A stretch of 55,477 bases of DNA. Source: an uncultured Myxococcaceae bacterium (GTDB lineage Bacteria; Myxococcota_A; Polyangia; Polyangiales; Ga0077539). The notes under the pieces were generated by a model. That model was not told where the DNA came from and searched no databases. It worked only from the letters and a program-made list of their open reading frames with translations. The number at the start of each line of letters is the position of its first letter. The first letter of the stretch is position 1. Made by a program: the position numbers and the translations under genes. Below are positions 1 through 8,666 of the stretch, in pieces. The DNA lies in the NCBI GenBank assembly GCA_945952225.1, contig CAMFHP010000047.1, positions 1 through 55,477 of the forward strand, in the 5' to 3' direction.

Positions 1-280
1 TCACAAGCCGGTGCGGGGGTTTCGCTTTTCGAAGTCCCTTGAACCGGGCTCACGCCGCGACTCCGCTGCGGTGCCCCGACGCCGTCGCCGACAACGCACA
101 TCATCCCCTCGTCGTCGCGGGGCCGCGGCTGTGCCCGGGCGACACGCCCCGTGTGGGAGGTCATCCACGCGTCGTGGCGATCGCAACAACCACTTCGCAT
201 GCGCTCGGGGTGAGGTCGCTTTGGCGTTGACCCTGCAACGCCGCGCCGCGCGAAAGTGGCGACGGGCGCCGCTCGCAGGA

Positions 281-286
281 TACGGT
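281..286 (+). promoter_or_regulatory. Candidate -10 box (TACGGT) of the GT51 gene
   Basis: TAnnnT box with no Shine-Dalgarno sequence after it. It is 3 nt before ATG 290 and 6 nt before GTG 293, so a leaderless transcript would favour the GTG. It belongs to the recurrent set described in the findings. Confidence 0.35.
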
Positions 287-289
287 CCC

Positions 290-2716
290 ATGGTGTCGAG
301 AGGCTGGAAGATCGCAGGCGTCGTCGCGGTCGTTCTGCTGGGCACTCTCGGCGCGCTCGTGCCTCGCATCGCGCGCGCCCGGGTCGTGCGCCAGGTCGAC
401 GAGCGATGCCACCGCGTGCTCGATGGGCGCTGCTCCGTCGGCGACGTCGCGCTGGCGTTCGATGGCGTTCTGCTCCGTGACGTCGAACTCCGCATGCGGG
501 GCACGCGCTACGTGACGCGCGTTCACCGGGTCGGCGTCCGGCTTCGATGGGCGCCGTTGATCTTCGGCGGGAGCCAGCCTGTCGATGTCGACGTCGATGG
601 GGTCGACGTGCGCGGTCGCGTCGCGCTGACGACGCTCCTCGACGACCTTCGCCACCGTGAGACGGCGCCTGCAGTGACGCGCCGATCGCGAGTGCGTCTC
701 CGGGCGTTGCACGTCACCGGCGTGTCCGTCGCGTTCACCGTCGCGCAGCTCGCAGGGCGCGACGTCGACCTCACCCTTCGCGACGCCGGCGGTGAGTGGG
801 ACCACGACGCGGGACGCATCACGGTCCGCTGGGCCGATGCCTCCGTCGCGTACGGTGCGTCGAGGGCGCACACGGGAAATTGCACGGCGCTCCACGGCAT
901 CGACCCCACGACCTCGCTCGACTGCCGCGAGTTCGAGGGCGCGCTCGACCTCGCAGAACGCAATGACCTGCGCGCGGCGATCGAGGAGGCGCTCCAGGCC
1001 GTGTCCCATGGGGTGGGGGAAGGGCAGGGGAGCGACGCCGTCGCCGTCGACGCGCGACCCGAGTCGCTGCGGCAGGTGCAGGTGCGGATGCGCGAGGGGC
1101 GCGTGAAGCTCCAACACCGCAACGATGTGATCGCCGACCTCGCGCCCGCTTCCGTCGCCGTGCTCGCAGAGCAGGGTGGATTGCGCGAAGCGACGTTTCA
1201 ACTCGGCGGCGACGACGACCGACAACCCTCGCTCTCGCTCACGTTCAACCGCATGCACGAGCCCTGGCAGATCGACCTCGACGCCGCGGCGCTCCCGCTA
1301 CGACAGCTCGCGCCGTGGATCCCGTCGGTACCCTGGCACGGCACGGAGAACGGCCGCGCCCATGCGCGCGTGCACGTCGAGCCGGGGGATGCTCCCGAAC
1401 GCCTCGACGTGTCGGGCGACGTGTTCGTCGAAGACTTCGGGCTCCAGCACCCGGGCCTCGCGCGCGAGCCCATCGACGGCCTCTCCGTCTCGCTCGACGG
1501 ACGCCTCGCCATCGACCTCGCGCAACGCCGCGTGGCCACGCAGGGCCTCCACTGGACGGTCAACGGAATCCCCTTCACCGCCGCGGGATGGGTGCAACGC
1601 GACGCGGACCACACGGCGCTCGACGTGTCGCTCAACGTGTCTCCCTTCGCGTGCGATGGCGGCCTGCGCTCGATGCCTGCGCCCGTCACCGGCGTCACGG
1701 CCTCGCTCGGCCTCTCGGGCACCGTCGGCGGATCCGCCCACCTCGCGCTCGACACGCGTGACCTTCGCAACACGGCCTTCGCCTACCGCGTCGACGACGG
1801 ATGCAGCGTCTCGCACGCGGGATGGGGCATCCACGTCCGTCGCTTCGCCGAGCCCTTCGTGCAGCGTGTGATGGAGCCCGGCGGTCATGTGCGCGCGTTC
1901 GTCACCGGGCCCGGTTCGCCCGCATGGGTTCCTGTCGAGGCCATGCCGCCCACGCTCCTCAACGCCGTCGTGAGCCGCGAGGACGGGTCGTTCTATCAAC
2001 ACCGCGGATTCGACGCGGGGCAGATCCGCGGCGCGCTCGTGCGCAACATCGCCGAGCATCGCTTCGCCTATGGCGCGAGCACCATCTCGATGCAGCTCGT
2101 GAAGAACGTCTTTCTCGCGCGCGAGAAGACGCTCGTGCGCAAGCTTCAGGAGGTCGTGCTCACCTGGTGGATCGAGCAGTCGCTCGACAAGTCGTCGATC
2201 CTCGAGCTGTACCTGAACGTCGTGGAGTTCGGGCCGGGCATCTACGGCGTCGGGCCCGCCGCGCGCTTCTTCTTCGGCCGCGAGCCGCGCGAGCTCACCA
2301 CGCTCCAGGCGATCTATCTCGCGACGCTGCTACCTGCGCCCATTCCGCGCTTCGCCATCTTTCAACGCGGGAGCGCGCCCGCTGACACGCTCGCGCGCCT
2401 CCGCGCCATCGCGCGCGCCATGGCCGCCAACCGCATGCTCGCGCCCGCCGAGGCCGAAGCCGCACAGCACGAGGTCTTCGCGTTTCGTCCGCAGGTCTCG
2501 CCCGTTCCCGGTGCGAGCACGATGACCGTCGATGCGGCCACCACCGACGAAATGGCCCGCACGCTTTCGGCCCGCGCGATGGTGAACGTCGTGCCGCCGG
2601 GCACGCCCTCCGACGACGTGCCTGCGACGGAAACCCCCACCGAAAACACCGCGCCCGAAGGCACTTCCGACGACAACCCGCCCGGCGCTGCGACACCCGC
2701 GGAGCGCGCGCCCTGA
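290..2716 (+). CDS. Peptidoglycan glycosyltransferase (GT51) with AsmA-like N-terminal region
   Basis: Probably polymerises lipid II into glycan strands at the outer face of the inner membrane. A membrane anchor lies at residues 6-22. About 500 residues of beta-rich sequence resembling AsmA/DUF748 proteins follow, and the GT51 domain occupies roughly residues 540-715. Visible GT51 motifs are EDGSFYQH (catalytic Glu about 564) and GASTISMQLVKN, followed by LDKSSILELYLNVVEFGPG. There is no transpeptidase domain, so it is monofunctional, but at 808 residues it is far longer than MtgA (about 240). The C-terminal 70 residues are Pro/Thr/Glu-rich. I start it at ATG 290, because the reading frame upstream is not protein-like. 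A TACGGT box at 281-286 would fit GTG 293 even better if the mRNA is leaderless. The GT51 call is firm; the AsmA likeness is by eye. Confidence 0.85.
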   Translation: MVSRGWKIAGVVAVVLLGTLGALVPRIARARVVRQVDERCHRVLDGRCSVGDVALAFDGVLLRDVELRMRGTRYVTRVHRVGVRLRWAPLIFGGSQPVDVDVDGVDVRGRVALTTLLDDLRHRETAPAVTRRSRVRLRALHVTGVSVAFTVAQLAGRDVDLTLRDAGGEWDHDAGRITVRWADASVAYGASRAHTGNCTALHGIDPTTSLDCREFEGALDLAERNDLRAAIEEALQAVSHGVGEGQGSDAVAVDARPESLRQVQVRMREGRVKLQHRNDVIADLAPASVAVLAEQGGLREATFQLGGDDDRQPSLSLTFNRMHEPWQIDLDAAALPLRQLAPWIPSVPWHGTENGRAHARVHVEPGDAPERLDVSGDVFVEDFGLQHPGLAREPIDGLSVSLDGRLAIDLAQRRVATQGLHWTVNGIPFTAAGWVQRDADHTALDVSLNVSPFACDGGLRSMPAPVTGVTASLGLSGTVGGSAHLALDTRDLRNTAFAYRVDDGCSVSHAGWGIHVRRFAEPFVQRVMEPGGHVRAFVTGPGSPAWVPVEAMPPTLLNAVVSREDGSFYQHRGFDAGQIRGALVRNIAEHRFAYGASTISMQLVKNVFLAREKTLVRKLQEVVLTWWIEQSLDKSSILELYLNVVEFGPGIYGVGPAARFFFGREPRELTTLQAIYLATLLPAPIPRFAIFQRGSAPADTLARLRAIARAMAANRMLAPAEAEAAQHEVFAFRPQVSPVPGASTMTVDAATTDEMARTLSARAMVNVVPPGTPSDDVPATETPTENTAPEGTSDDNPPGAATPAERAP

Positions 2717-2757
2717 GCGTCTGCGCGCGATCGTTGCCTCGGCAGAACGCACGCGCG

Positions 2758-2763
2758 TAGCAT
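2758..2763 (+). promoter_or_regulatory. Candidate -10 box (TAGCAT) of the Nudix gene
   Basis: TAGCAT lies 9 nt before ATG 2773. A -35-like TTGCCT at 2734-2739 is 18 nt upstream of it. Transcription would begin at or within a few bases of the start codon, so the mRNA would be leaderless or nearly so. Confidence 0.5.
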
Positions 2764-2772
2764 CGCCGCCCG

Positions 2773-3189
2773 ATGAGCTCCTCTCCGTCGCAGGTGCCGC
2801 TCAAGACCATTCGCGTAGTGGCCGCAGTCGTCGAGCGCGACGGGCACTATCTCATCACCCAGCGCCGCGCGTCGGCCGTGCTCCCGCTGCTGTGGGAGTT
2901 CCCCGGTGGACGCGTCGAAGAGGGCGAGAACGACACGACCGCGCTGCGCCGCGAGATGCTCCACCGCCTCGGCGCCGACGTCGAGGTGCGCGACATCATC
3001 TCGTTCGTGAGCCACAGCTACGAGAGCTACGTCGTCGACCTGCACCTCTACGAGTGCCACCTCACACACGATCGCCTCGCGGCCCTCGCGGTCCACGACT
3101 TCCGCTGGGTGCGCTCCGACGAGTTCGAACGGTATCCGTTCACGCCCGCCGACGAAGCCTCGATGTCGAAGCTCCTCGGCGAAGACTGA
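2773..3189 (+). CDS. Nudix (MutT-like) protein with altered Nudix box
   Basis: Small 138-residue protein of MutT/CTP-pyrophosphohydrolase type, with the usual start TIRVVAAVVERDGHYLITQR. Members hydrolyse nucleoside diphosphate-X substrates such as 8-oxo-dGTP. The Nudix box (G-x5-E-x7-REUxEExGU) runs from Gly46 to Ala68. Gly46, Glu52, Arg60, Glu61 and Gly67 are present, but the two metal-binding glutamates after REU are replaced by His64 and Arg65 (REMLHRLGA). The protein may therefore use metal differently or be inactive. It starts 56 nt after the GT51 gene with its own TAGCAT box and no Shine-Dalgarno sequence. The fold call is strong; activity is uncertain. Confidence 0.85.
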   Translation: MSSSPSQVPLKTIRVVAAVVERDGHYLITQRRASAVLPLLWEFPGGRVEEGENDTTALRREMLHRLGADVEVRDIISFVSHSYESYVVDLHLYECHLTHDRLAALAVHDFRWVRSDEFERYPFTPADEASMSKLLGED

Positions 3190-3220
3190 TCGCGCTCGTG
3201 CGCCCCGGCGCACCGGTGGT

Positions 3221-3226
3221 TACGCT
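3221..3226 (+). promoter_or_regulatory. Candidate -10 box (TACGCT) of the zinc-ribbon gene
   Basis: TACGCT followed by CCGCGCCC and then ATG 3235 (8-nt gap, no Shine-Dalgarno sequence). The downstream CCGCG matches several other boxes in the window. Confidence 0.45.
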
Positions 3227-3234
3227 CCGCGCCC

Positions 3235-4020
3235 ATGCAGAACTGCACGGTGTGTGGCGCCGCGATGGCGCCCGGTGAAACGGTCTGCCGCCACTGTGGC
3301 CGCGCCCACTACGGCGCCGTGTGCCCCGGGTGCCAGCAGCCCGCGCCCACACTCGTTCGCGGCGGCAAGGTCATCTGCTCGGGCTGCGGCACCACGCGCG
3401 GTCCGCTCTCGGGCGTTCCGCTCAACATGGCCGGGCAGGCGCATCGCGTGGGCAGCGTGGTCACGTCGGTGCTCGCGTGGGCCTTCGTGCTCGGCGGACT
3501 CGCCATCGGCGGACTCGTCGGGCTCGTCGTCTCGCTCGTGGCGAAGGTCTTCGCGGGCAGCGCGCTCTGGGGCCTCGGCGTGGGGCTCTTTCTCGGCGCG
3601 CTCGGCGGCGCCGCGGGCGCGCTCACGATGAAGGGGAGCCGTCACCTCGACGCGCGCGCGAAGTCCATTCGCGATGAGGCCTACGAGCAGTCGATCCTCG
3701 CGATGGCCGCGTCGCGCAGGGGATCGGTCACCACGCTCGAAGTGTCGCAGCAGCTCGGTGTTCCGCTCTCCGAGGCCGACCGACTCCTCGGCGAGATGAG
3801 CCAGAAGGGGCGCGCGTTCGTCGAGATCAACCGCGAGGGCATCCTGCAGTACACGTTCAAAGACGTGCCCGGCGCGCTCGCGCCCACCGTCGTCGCGGGG
3901 CCTTCGACGGGCGTGCGCGTCGAGACCGCCACCGCGAGCGAGGTCGCGAAGCAGCGCGTCGACCGCGAGTTCGAAGAGATCCGCGCGCGGGCGCAAGGCG
4001 GGTCGCAGCGTCAGTCGTAG
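3235..4020 (+). CDS. Zinc-ribbon membrane protein with C-terminal helix-turn-helix-like domain
   Basis: Unrecognised 261-residue protein. It begins with two CxxC pairs (CTVCGAA, CRHCGRA) and then CPGCQQ and CSGCG, a double zinc ribbon within the first 60 residues. Two hydrophobic segments follow at about residues 78-105 and 107-130, rich in Gly and Leu. The cytoplasmic C-terminal part (about 150-215) reads like a winged helix (SVTTLEVSQQLGVPLSEADR, then a strand-like RAFVEINREGILQYTF). The tail is charged. It could be a membrane-tethered regulator, but no target is apparent. The next gene, a sensor kinase, starts 21 nt after its stop. Confidence 0.75.
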   Translation: MQNCTVCGAAMAPGETVCRHCGRAHYGAVCPGCQQPAPTLVRGGKVICSGCGTTRGPLSGVPLNMAGQAHRVGSVVTSVLAWAFVLGGLAIGGLVGLVVSLVAKVFAGSALWGLGVGLFLGALGGAAGALTMKGSRHLDARAKSIRDEAYEQSILAMAASRRGSVTTLEVSQQLGVPLSEADRLLGEMSQKGRAFVEINREGILQYTFKDVPGALAPTVVAGPSTGVRVETATASEVAKQRVDREFEEIRARAQGGSQRQS

Positions 4021-4026
4021 TAGTCT
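4021..4026 (+). promoter_or_regulatory. Candidate -10 box (TAGTCT) of the multi-TM sensor kinase gene
   Basis: TAGTCT directly follows the TAG stop of the preceding gene and is followed by CCGCGCCC, as at other boxes. ATG 4042 lies 15 nt downstream, so the leader would be only a few bases long. Confidence 0.4.
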
Positions 4027-4041
4027 CCGCGCCCACCTCCG

Positions 4042-6237
4042 ATGGATTTTCAACTCTGGACGCCCGTGATCTCCGCGGTGCTCGCGCTCGCGATCGCCGT
4101 GAAGGTCGTGCTGCGCAGCCGCAAGCGCCGCGCGCACTGGCTGTTCATCGGCTTCGCCACCAACGTGGCCGTCTGGTACTTCGCGACCTTTCTCGAATAC
4201 CGCAGCGGACGCGACCCGATCTTCGCGCGCATCACCGCGCTCACCGCCGTGCTCCTGCCGCAGACGGGCGTGCGCTTCCTCCGCGCGTTTCGCCCCGACG
4301 TGACGGGTACGCCCACAACGCTCGATCGCTGGGCCACGGTGCTGCTCTTTCCGATGCTCGCGGCCATCGCGTCGCCGTGGTTTGACCAGAAGATCCCCGG
4401 CGCCATCGTGCGCATCGCCATCTCGGCCTACGTGGTCGGGCTGCTCATCGCCGCCGTCACCGCGCTCTACACGGGCGTGCGAACGACACCCTCGCGCCTC
4501 GAACAGCGCCGCGCGCTCTACCTCGTGGGCGTTGGGGTCATGGCCACGCTGTTCACCACCGCGGACCTCGTTCCCTTCTCGGTGAACCGCATCGTGCCGG
4601 GAGGATTCCCCTCGGTGGGCTCGGTGCTCGTGCTCGCGGTGCTCTACATGTTCTCCGAGGTGATGGAGCGTCGCCGTCTCGTGGCGCTCTACGAGCTCGC
4701 AGGGCGGCTCATCATCCTCACGGCGCTCGCGCTCGTGCTCGCAGGCATCTACTACCGCCTCGTCGACTGGGAGCTCATCGCGCAGCGCGGCACCCACGAG
4801 GGCCCGTACTTTCTCAACGCGATCGTGGCGTCGGTGGTGATCCTGCTGCTCGTCGACCCGCTGCGCGTGAAGGTCGAAGACCAGATCGGGCGCTTCTTCT
4901 TCGGCGAGCGCTTCGACTTCGAACAGTCGATCACGAACCTTCGCAACCGACTCGCGCACACGCTCGAACTCGACGCCATGGGGCGCGTGCTCATGGAGGG
5001 CCTCGAAGCGTCGCACCGCGTGACCTCGGCCGCGCTCTACCTCGTCGACGCCGACCGCCGCGGCGTGGACCTCTTCGCGCACCACGGCGCACCGCCCGAA
5101 GCGCGTCTCGAACTCGCTGCGATGCGCGCGCTGCTCGACATGGTGAAGACCCAGGGCGCGGTCGTGAAGGAGCTCGTGGAGCGCGAGCGCGATGACCGGC
5201 TCGAACTCGGCGAAACCCGCGAGGCCGAGGGACTCGCCGAAGCGATGCGACCCCTCGATGCGATCGGCGCGGGGGTGGTGGTGGCGTTGGAGAGCGATGG
5301 CGGCGACCTCGTGGGCCTCCTCGCCGTGGCCGACGACCGCATGCGCGATGCGTTCTCGCCCGACGAGGTGCAGGTGCTCCGGGGCCTCGCCGCGCAGGTG
5401 TCGATCGTGGTGGAGAACAGTCGGCTCCACGCGCGCATCAAGGAGCGCGATCGTCTCGCGGCGCTCGGGGAGATGGCCGCGGGTCTCGCGCATGAGATCC
5501 GTAATCCCCTCGGGGCCATCAAGGGTGCGGCGCAGATGATGGATCAGCACGCCGACGAGGGCGCCCAGAAGGAGCTCCTCGGGATCATTCAGGAGGAGGT
5601 CGAGCGACTGAACAACGTGGTGGGCTCGTTCCTCGACTACGCGCGTCCGTACCGGGGAAATCCCGTTCCGCTCGATGTGTCGCAGGTGATCGAGCGCACC
5701 GTGCAACTGCTCAAGAACGGGCTGCCTCCCACCATCGAGCTGCGCGTCGAGCTCGCCGCCTCGCTCCCGCCCGTGCGCATGGATCCCGAGCATCTCCGTC
5801 AGGTGCTCTTCAATCTCGTGCGCAACGCCATCGAGGCCATGAAGAACCACGGCGTCGTCACCGTGAAGGCCCTCGCGCGCACCCGCGGATCGTTCGTGCG
5901 CGCCACCGAAGAGTCTCCCGCGCCCGACGTCGTCGACGTGAGCGTGCACGACCACGGACCCGGCATCGATCCCGCGGTGCAGCGCAACCTCTTCATTCCG
6001 TTCTTCACCACGAAGGCGAGCGGCACGGGCCTCGGCCTCGCGATCTGTCAGCGCCTCGTCGAGTCGGCCAACGGACGCATCTCCGTGCGCTCGAACCCGA
6101 AGGGCACGGTCTTCACCGTGTCACTCCCGGTTGTGAGCGCGACGCAGAGCACGGACCCCGACCTCTCGGGGCGTCGACGTCCGGTGGACGCGCCGCGCCT
6201 CGACGCCACGGCGACCACGAGCGTCACCGCGGGTTGA
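4042..6237 (+). CDS. Sensor histidine kinase with multi-TM N-terminus and GAF domain (PrsK-like layout)
   Basis: Membrane-bound two-component kinase of 731 residues. The first 290 residues hold about eight hydrophobic segments without a large periplasmic loop, as in 7TM/MASE-type sensors. A GAF-like domain follows (about 300-460). HisKA has the H-box LAHEIRNPLGAIKG with His484, and the HATPase has an N-box (NAIEAM), DHGPGI and GTGLGLAIC. No receiver or cognate regulator gene lies next to it, so it works with a partner elsewhere. The stop overlaps the convergent gene on the minus strand by 14 nt. The kinase call is firm; the signal is unknown. Confidence 0.92.
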   Translation: MDFQLWTPVISAVLALAIAVKVVLRSRKRRAHWLFIGFATNVAVWYFATFLEYRSGRDPIFARITALTAVLLPQTGVRFLRAFRPDVTGTPTTLDRWATVLLFPMLAAIASPWFDQKIPGAIVRIAISAYVVGLLIAAVTALYTGVRTTPSRLEQRRALYLVGVGVMATLFTTADLVPFSVNRIVPGGFPSVGSVLVLAVLYMFSEVMERRRLVALYELAGRLIILTALALVLAGIYYRLVDWELIAQRGTHEGPYFLNAIVASVVILLLVDPLRVKVEDQIGRFFFGERFDFEQSITNLRNRLAHTLELDAMGRVLMEGLEASHRVTSAALYLVDADRRGVDLFAHHGAPPEARLELAAMRALLDMVKTQGAVVKELVERERDDRLELGETREAEGLAEAMRPLDAIGAGVVVALESDGGDLVGLLAVADDRMRDAFSPDEVQVLRGLAAQVSIVVENSRLHARIKERDRLAALGEMAAGLAHEIRNPLGAIKGAAQMMDQHADEGAQKELLGIIQEEVERLNNVVGSFLDYARPYRGNPVPLDVSQVIERTVQLLKNGLPPTIELRVELAASLPPVRMDPEHLRQVLFNLVRNAIEAMKNHGVVTVKALARTRGSFVRATEESPAPDVVDVSVHDHGPGIDPAVQRNLFIPFFTTKASGTGLGLAICQRLVESANGRISVRSNPKGTVFTVSLPVVSATQSTDPDLSGRRRPVDAPRLDATATTSVTAG

Positions 6238-7252
6238 ACACCGTGACCTCGCCCGCGGGCGCGTTCTCGACGAGCTGCAGCGCGCGGTAGCGGTAGAGCG
6301 TGAGCTCGCTGCGGAGATGTCCGGGCGGAGGCACGCCGCGCTCGCGCGTGAGGTTGCGCAGGGCGACGGTGGGATCGTCGGCGGGCGCCCACGGCGACGG
6401 CGGAAGCGCGAACTCCCACGACGCGAGACGCTCGTAGCCGACACCCCACACGCGCGGGTCCGCGGCGCGACGGAGGAACTCCTGCGAGCGCGCGCCGAGC
6501 ACGCCGCGGTCGTAGAACACGGCCACGGTGAGCGAGAGCGCGCGGAGGCCATCACGGAGCCGCCCGTAGCGCTCGTGCTGGCGCGAGGTCCACCGGTCGA
6601 GCACCGCGAAGCACGCGTCGAGAAAGGCCCGCGCGATGGAGCCGCCGCGCGTCGAGCGCCACAGGATCGGCGTGTGTCCGTCTCGAAGAATGATCGCCAC
6701 CTCGACGGGGCGCGTGCGTCGCATCGCCTCGGGAAACAGCCGTTCCGGCGGGGCCACCGCGCCGGAGAGCACCATCCGCGCGACGCTGATCACACGCCTC
6801 GCATCGTCGGGCGCGATCTCGATCGCATCGCGCGTCTCGTAGAGCGCCGCGGTGTCGTCGAGGTACACCGCCGTGAGCGTGTCGCTCGCGCGCATCTCCG
6901 ACAGCGTGCGGGCCACGGTGCGCGGTGCGCCCTGCGTGCTGTCGGTGCGAACGAGGAGCCCGTCGAGGTGCTGCGCCCGGTACTGCGCGGCCACGCGCGC
7001 TTCGTCTCCGTGACTCAACGCGTCGGAGAGCGACGCGCTGCGCGACGATGCGGTGAGCGTCGCATCGCCCTCGACGAGACCCCATGGAACACGGCCCACG
7101 ACGGCCACGGTGCTGCGATCGCGGAGCTGCGCGGAGAGCTCGGCGTAGCGCGCGGACCATGGCGCAGTGAGCCATCCTGCGTGCATCGCAGCGCCGACGC
7201 CGACGGCGAGGAGGGCCACGACGAGCGCGGCAAAAACACGGAGCTTTCGCAC
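6224..7252 (-). CDS. Conserved hypothetical membrane-anchored protein
   Basis: Unrecognised 342-residue protein. A signal anchor lies at residues 4-25 (RVFAALVVALLAVGVGAAM); the rest is soluble-looking and probably periplasmic, with no motif I can assign. The start is GTG 7252, supported by a TAGGGT box 9 nt upstream and the lack of a better start. Its 3' end overlaps the sensor kinase by 14 nt. It is divergent from alanine dehydrogenase, sharing a 135-nt intergenic region. Confidence 0.7.
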   Translation of the reverse strand: MRKLRVFAALVVALLAVGVGAAMHAGWLTAPWSARYAELSAQLRDRSTVAVVGRVPWGLVEGDATLTASSRSASLSDALSHGDEARVAAQYRAQHLDGLLVRTDSTQGAPRTVARTLSEMRASDTLTAVYLDDTAALYETRDAIEIAPDDARRVISVARMVLSGAVAPPERLFPEAMRRTRPVEVAIILRDGHTPILWRSTRGGSIARAFLDACFAVLDRWTSRQHERYGRLRDGLRALSLTVAVFYDRGVLGARSQEFLRRAADPRVWGVGYERLASWEFALPPSPWAPADDPTVALRNLTRERGVPPPGHLRSELTLYRYRALQLVENAPAGEVTVFNPR

Positions 7253-7261
7253 GGGCCGCGG

Positions 7262-7267
7262 ACCCTA
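7262..7267 (-). promoter_or_regulatory. Candidate -10 box (TAGGGT) for the 6224-7252 gene
   Basis: Minus-strand TAGGGT followed by CCGCGGCCC and the GTG start (9-nt gap). Box and discriminator match the plus-strand site at 39709. Confidence 0.45.
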
Positions 7268-7370
7268 CCGCGAAGCTTCGCGGGGAGTCACGCGCGACGA
7301 TTCCCTTCGAAGAGAGAGCGGACTATGTTCCGCGCGCCTCGCACGAGACGACCTGGTGCTCGCGCAGCGG

Positions 7371-7376
7371 AAGGAG
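7371..7376 (+). promoter_or_regulatory. Shine-Dalgarno AAGGAG deciding the GTG start of alanine dehydrogenase
   Basis: AAGGAG lies 11 nt before GTG 7388. It fixes the start at the residue where homology to alanine dehydrogenases begins. The open frame runs more than 1 kb further upstream without being protein-like. Confidence 0.7.
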
Positions 7377-7387
7377 CGAAACGCACT

Positions 7388-8503
7388 GTGATCATTGGTG
7401 TTCCGAAGGAGATCAAGACCCGCGAGTACCGCATCGGCATGACCCCCGCGGGGGTCCGCCAGCTCACTGCGCGCGGCCACACCGTGCTCGTCGAAGCGCA
7501 CGCGGGCGAGGGCTCGGGCCTTCGCGACGAGCAGTTCGTCGCCGCGGGCGCGCAGATGGTCAGCACCGCCGCCGAGGTGTGGAACCGCGCCGACATGGTG
7601 ATGAAGGTCAAGGAGCCGCTGCCCGCAGAGTTCGAATACTTCCGCCCCGGGCTCGTGATCTACACGTACCTCCACCTCGCGGCGGAGTCGGTGCTCACGC
7701 GCAAGCTCATGGAGAAGAAGGTCCGCGCGGTCGCGTACGAGACCATCCAGCTCGCCGACGGCTCGCTCCCGCTGCTCCACCCGATGAGCGAAGTGGCCGG
7801 CCGCATGGCCGTGCAGGTGGGCGCGACGAGCCTCGAGAAGTGGCGCGGCGGCAAGGGCGTGCTCCTCGGCGGCGTGCCGGGTACGCGCCGCGGTCGCGTG
7901 GTGATCCTCGGCGGCGGCGTCGTGGGTCGCAACGCGGCGCGCATCGCCGTGGGCATGGGCGCGCAGGTGACCGTGCTCGACGTGAAGTCGCAGACGATGG
8001 ACTACCTCGAAGACATCTTCGGCGGCGCCATCGAGACCCTCTACTCGAACCCCGCGAACATCGAGGAGGCCGTGATGCGCGCCGACCTCGTGATCGGCGC
8101 GGTGCTCGTGACGGGCGCGAAGGCTCCGACCCTCGTCGACCGCGCGCTCGTGGGCAAGATGGAGAAGGGCTCGGTCATCGTCGACGTCGCCATCGACCAG
8201 GGCGGCTGCATCGAGACCGTGCGCCCGACGAGCCACGACCACCCGACCTACGAGGTCGACGGCGTGATCCACTACTGCGTGCCCAACATGCCCGGCGCGG
8301 TCTCGCACACGTCGACCTTCGCGCTCACCAACACCACGATGAAGTACGCCCTCGCCATCGCCGATCACGGCGTCGTGGCGGCGGCGAAGGCCGACCCCGC
8401 GCTCGCGCTCGGCATCAACTGCTTCGACGGCGGATGCACCTACCAGGCGGTCGCCGAGGCCCACGGCCTCGAGTACACGCCGCTCTCCGCCGTGCTCGGC
8501 TGA
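7388..8503 (+). CDS. ald: Alanine dehydrogenase
   Basis: NAD-dependent interconversion of L-alanine and pyruvate plus ammonia in the cytoplasm. The protein is 371 residues, exactly the family size. The catalytic and substrate residues line up with Mycobacterium numbering: Arg15, Lys75 (MKVKEP), His96 (YLHLA) and Asp270 (VDVAIDQGG). The NAD-binding Rossmann loop is GGGVVGRNAARIAVGMGA at about 175-192. The GTG start follows AAGGAG. A possible -10 box, TATGTT, lies at 7324-7329. A GC-rich hairpin 14 nt after the stop may terminate it. It is a single-gene unit. Confidence 0.96.
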   Translation: MIIGVPKEIKTREYRIGMTPAGVRQLTARGHTVLVEAHAGEGSGLRDEQFVAAGAQMVSTAAEVWNRADMVMKVKEPLPAEFEYFRPGLVIYTYLHLAAESVLTRKLMEKKVRAVAYETIQLADGSLPLLHPMSEVAGRMAVQVGATSLEKWRGGKGVLLGGVPGTRRGRVVILGGGVVGRNAARIAVGMGAQVTVLDVKSQTMDYLEDIFGGAIETLYSNPANIEEAVMRADLVIGAVLVTGAKAPTLVDRALVGKMEKGSVIVDVAIDQGGCIETVRPTSHDHPTYEVDGVIHYCVPNMPGAVSHTSTFALTNTTMKYALAIADHGVVAAAKADPALALGINCFDGGCTYQAVAEAHGLEYTPLSAVLG

Positions 8504-8517
8504 GCCCTCGCGCCCCT

Positions 8518-8539
8518 CGCTGCGCATCCCCTCGCAGCG
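8518..8539 (+). terminator. GC-rich hairpin after ald
   Basis: Perfect 7-bp inverted repeat CGCTGCG/CGCAGCG with an 8-nt loop, 14 nt after the ald stop. No T-run follows, so termination is only plausible. Confidence 0.35.
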
Positions 8540-8653
8540 CCCCTCCCAGGCCTCGCCACGTTGTGCGCGTCGGCCGTTGACGTCGGCGGTGATTCCGTGG
8601 TGCATCCCCCACCGTCGCGCGTCGGCGCATGGAGTCGCTGCCGCCCGTCACAC

Positions 8654-8659
8654 GGAGGG
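8654..8659 (+). promoter_or_regulatory. Shine-Dalgarno GGAGGG deciding the start of the TerB-like gene
   Basis: GGAGGG lies 7 nt before ATG 8667. It decides against the in-frame ATG at 8577, whose extra 30 codons are not protein-like. Confidence 0.7.
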
Positions 8660-8666
8660 ATTTCCC

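Noticed and set aside
3220-5955. 911-codon minus-strand ORF opposite the zinc-ribbon and sensor kinase genes
   Set aside because: Antisense shadow of clear plus-strand genes; high GC keeps frames open.
6317-7387. N-terminal extension of alanine dehydrogenase by 357 codons
   Set aside because: The extension is antisense to the 6224-7252 gene, and a Shine-Dalgarno/GTG pair marks the family-length start at 7388.
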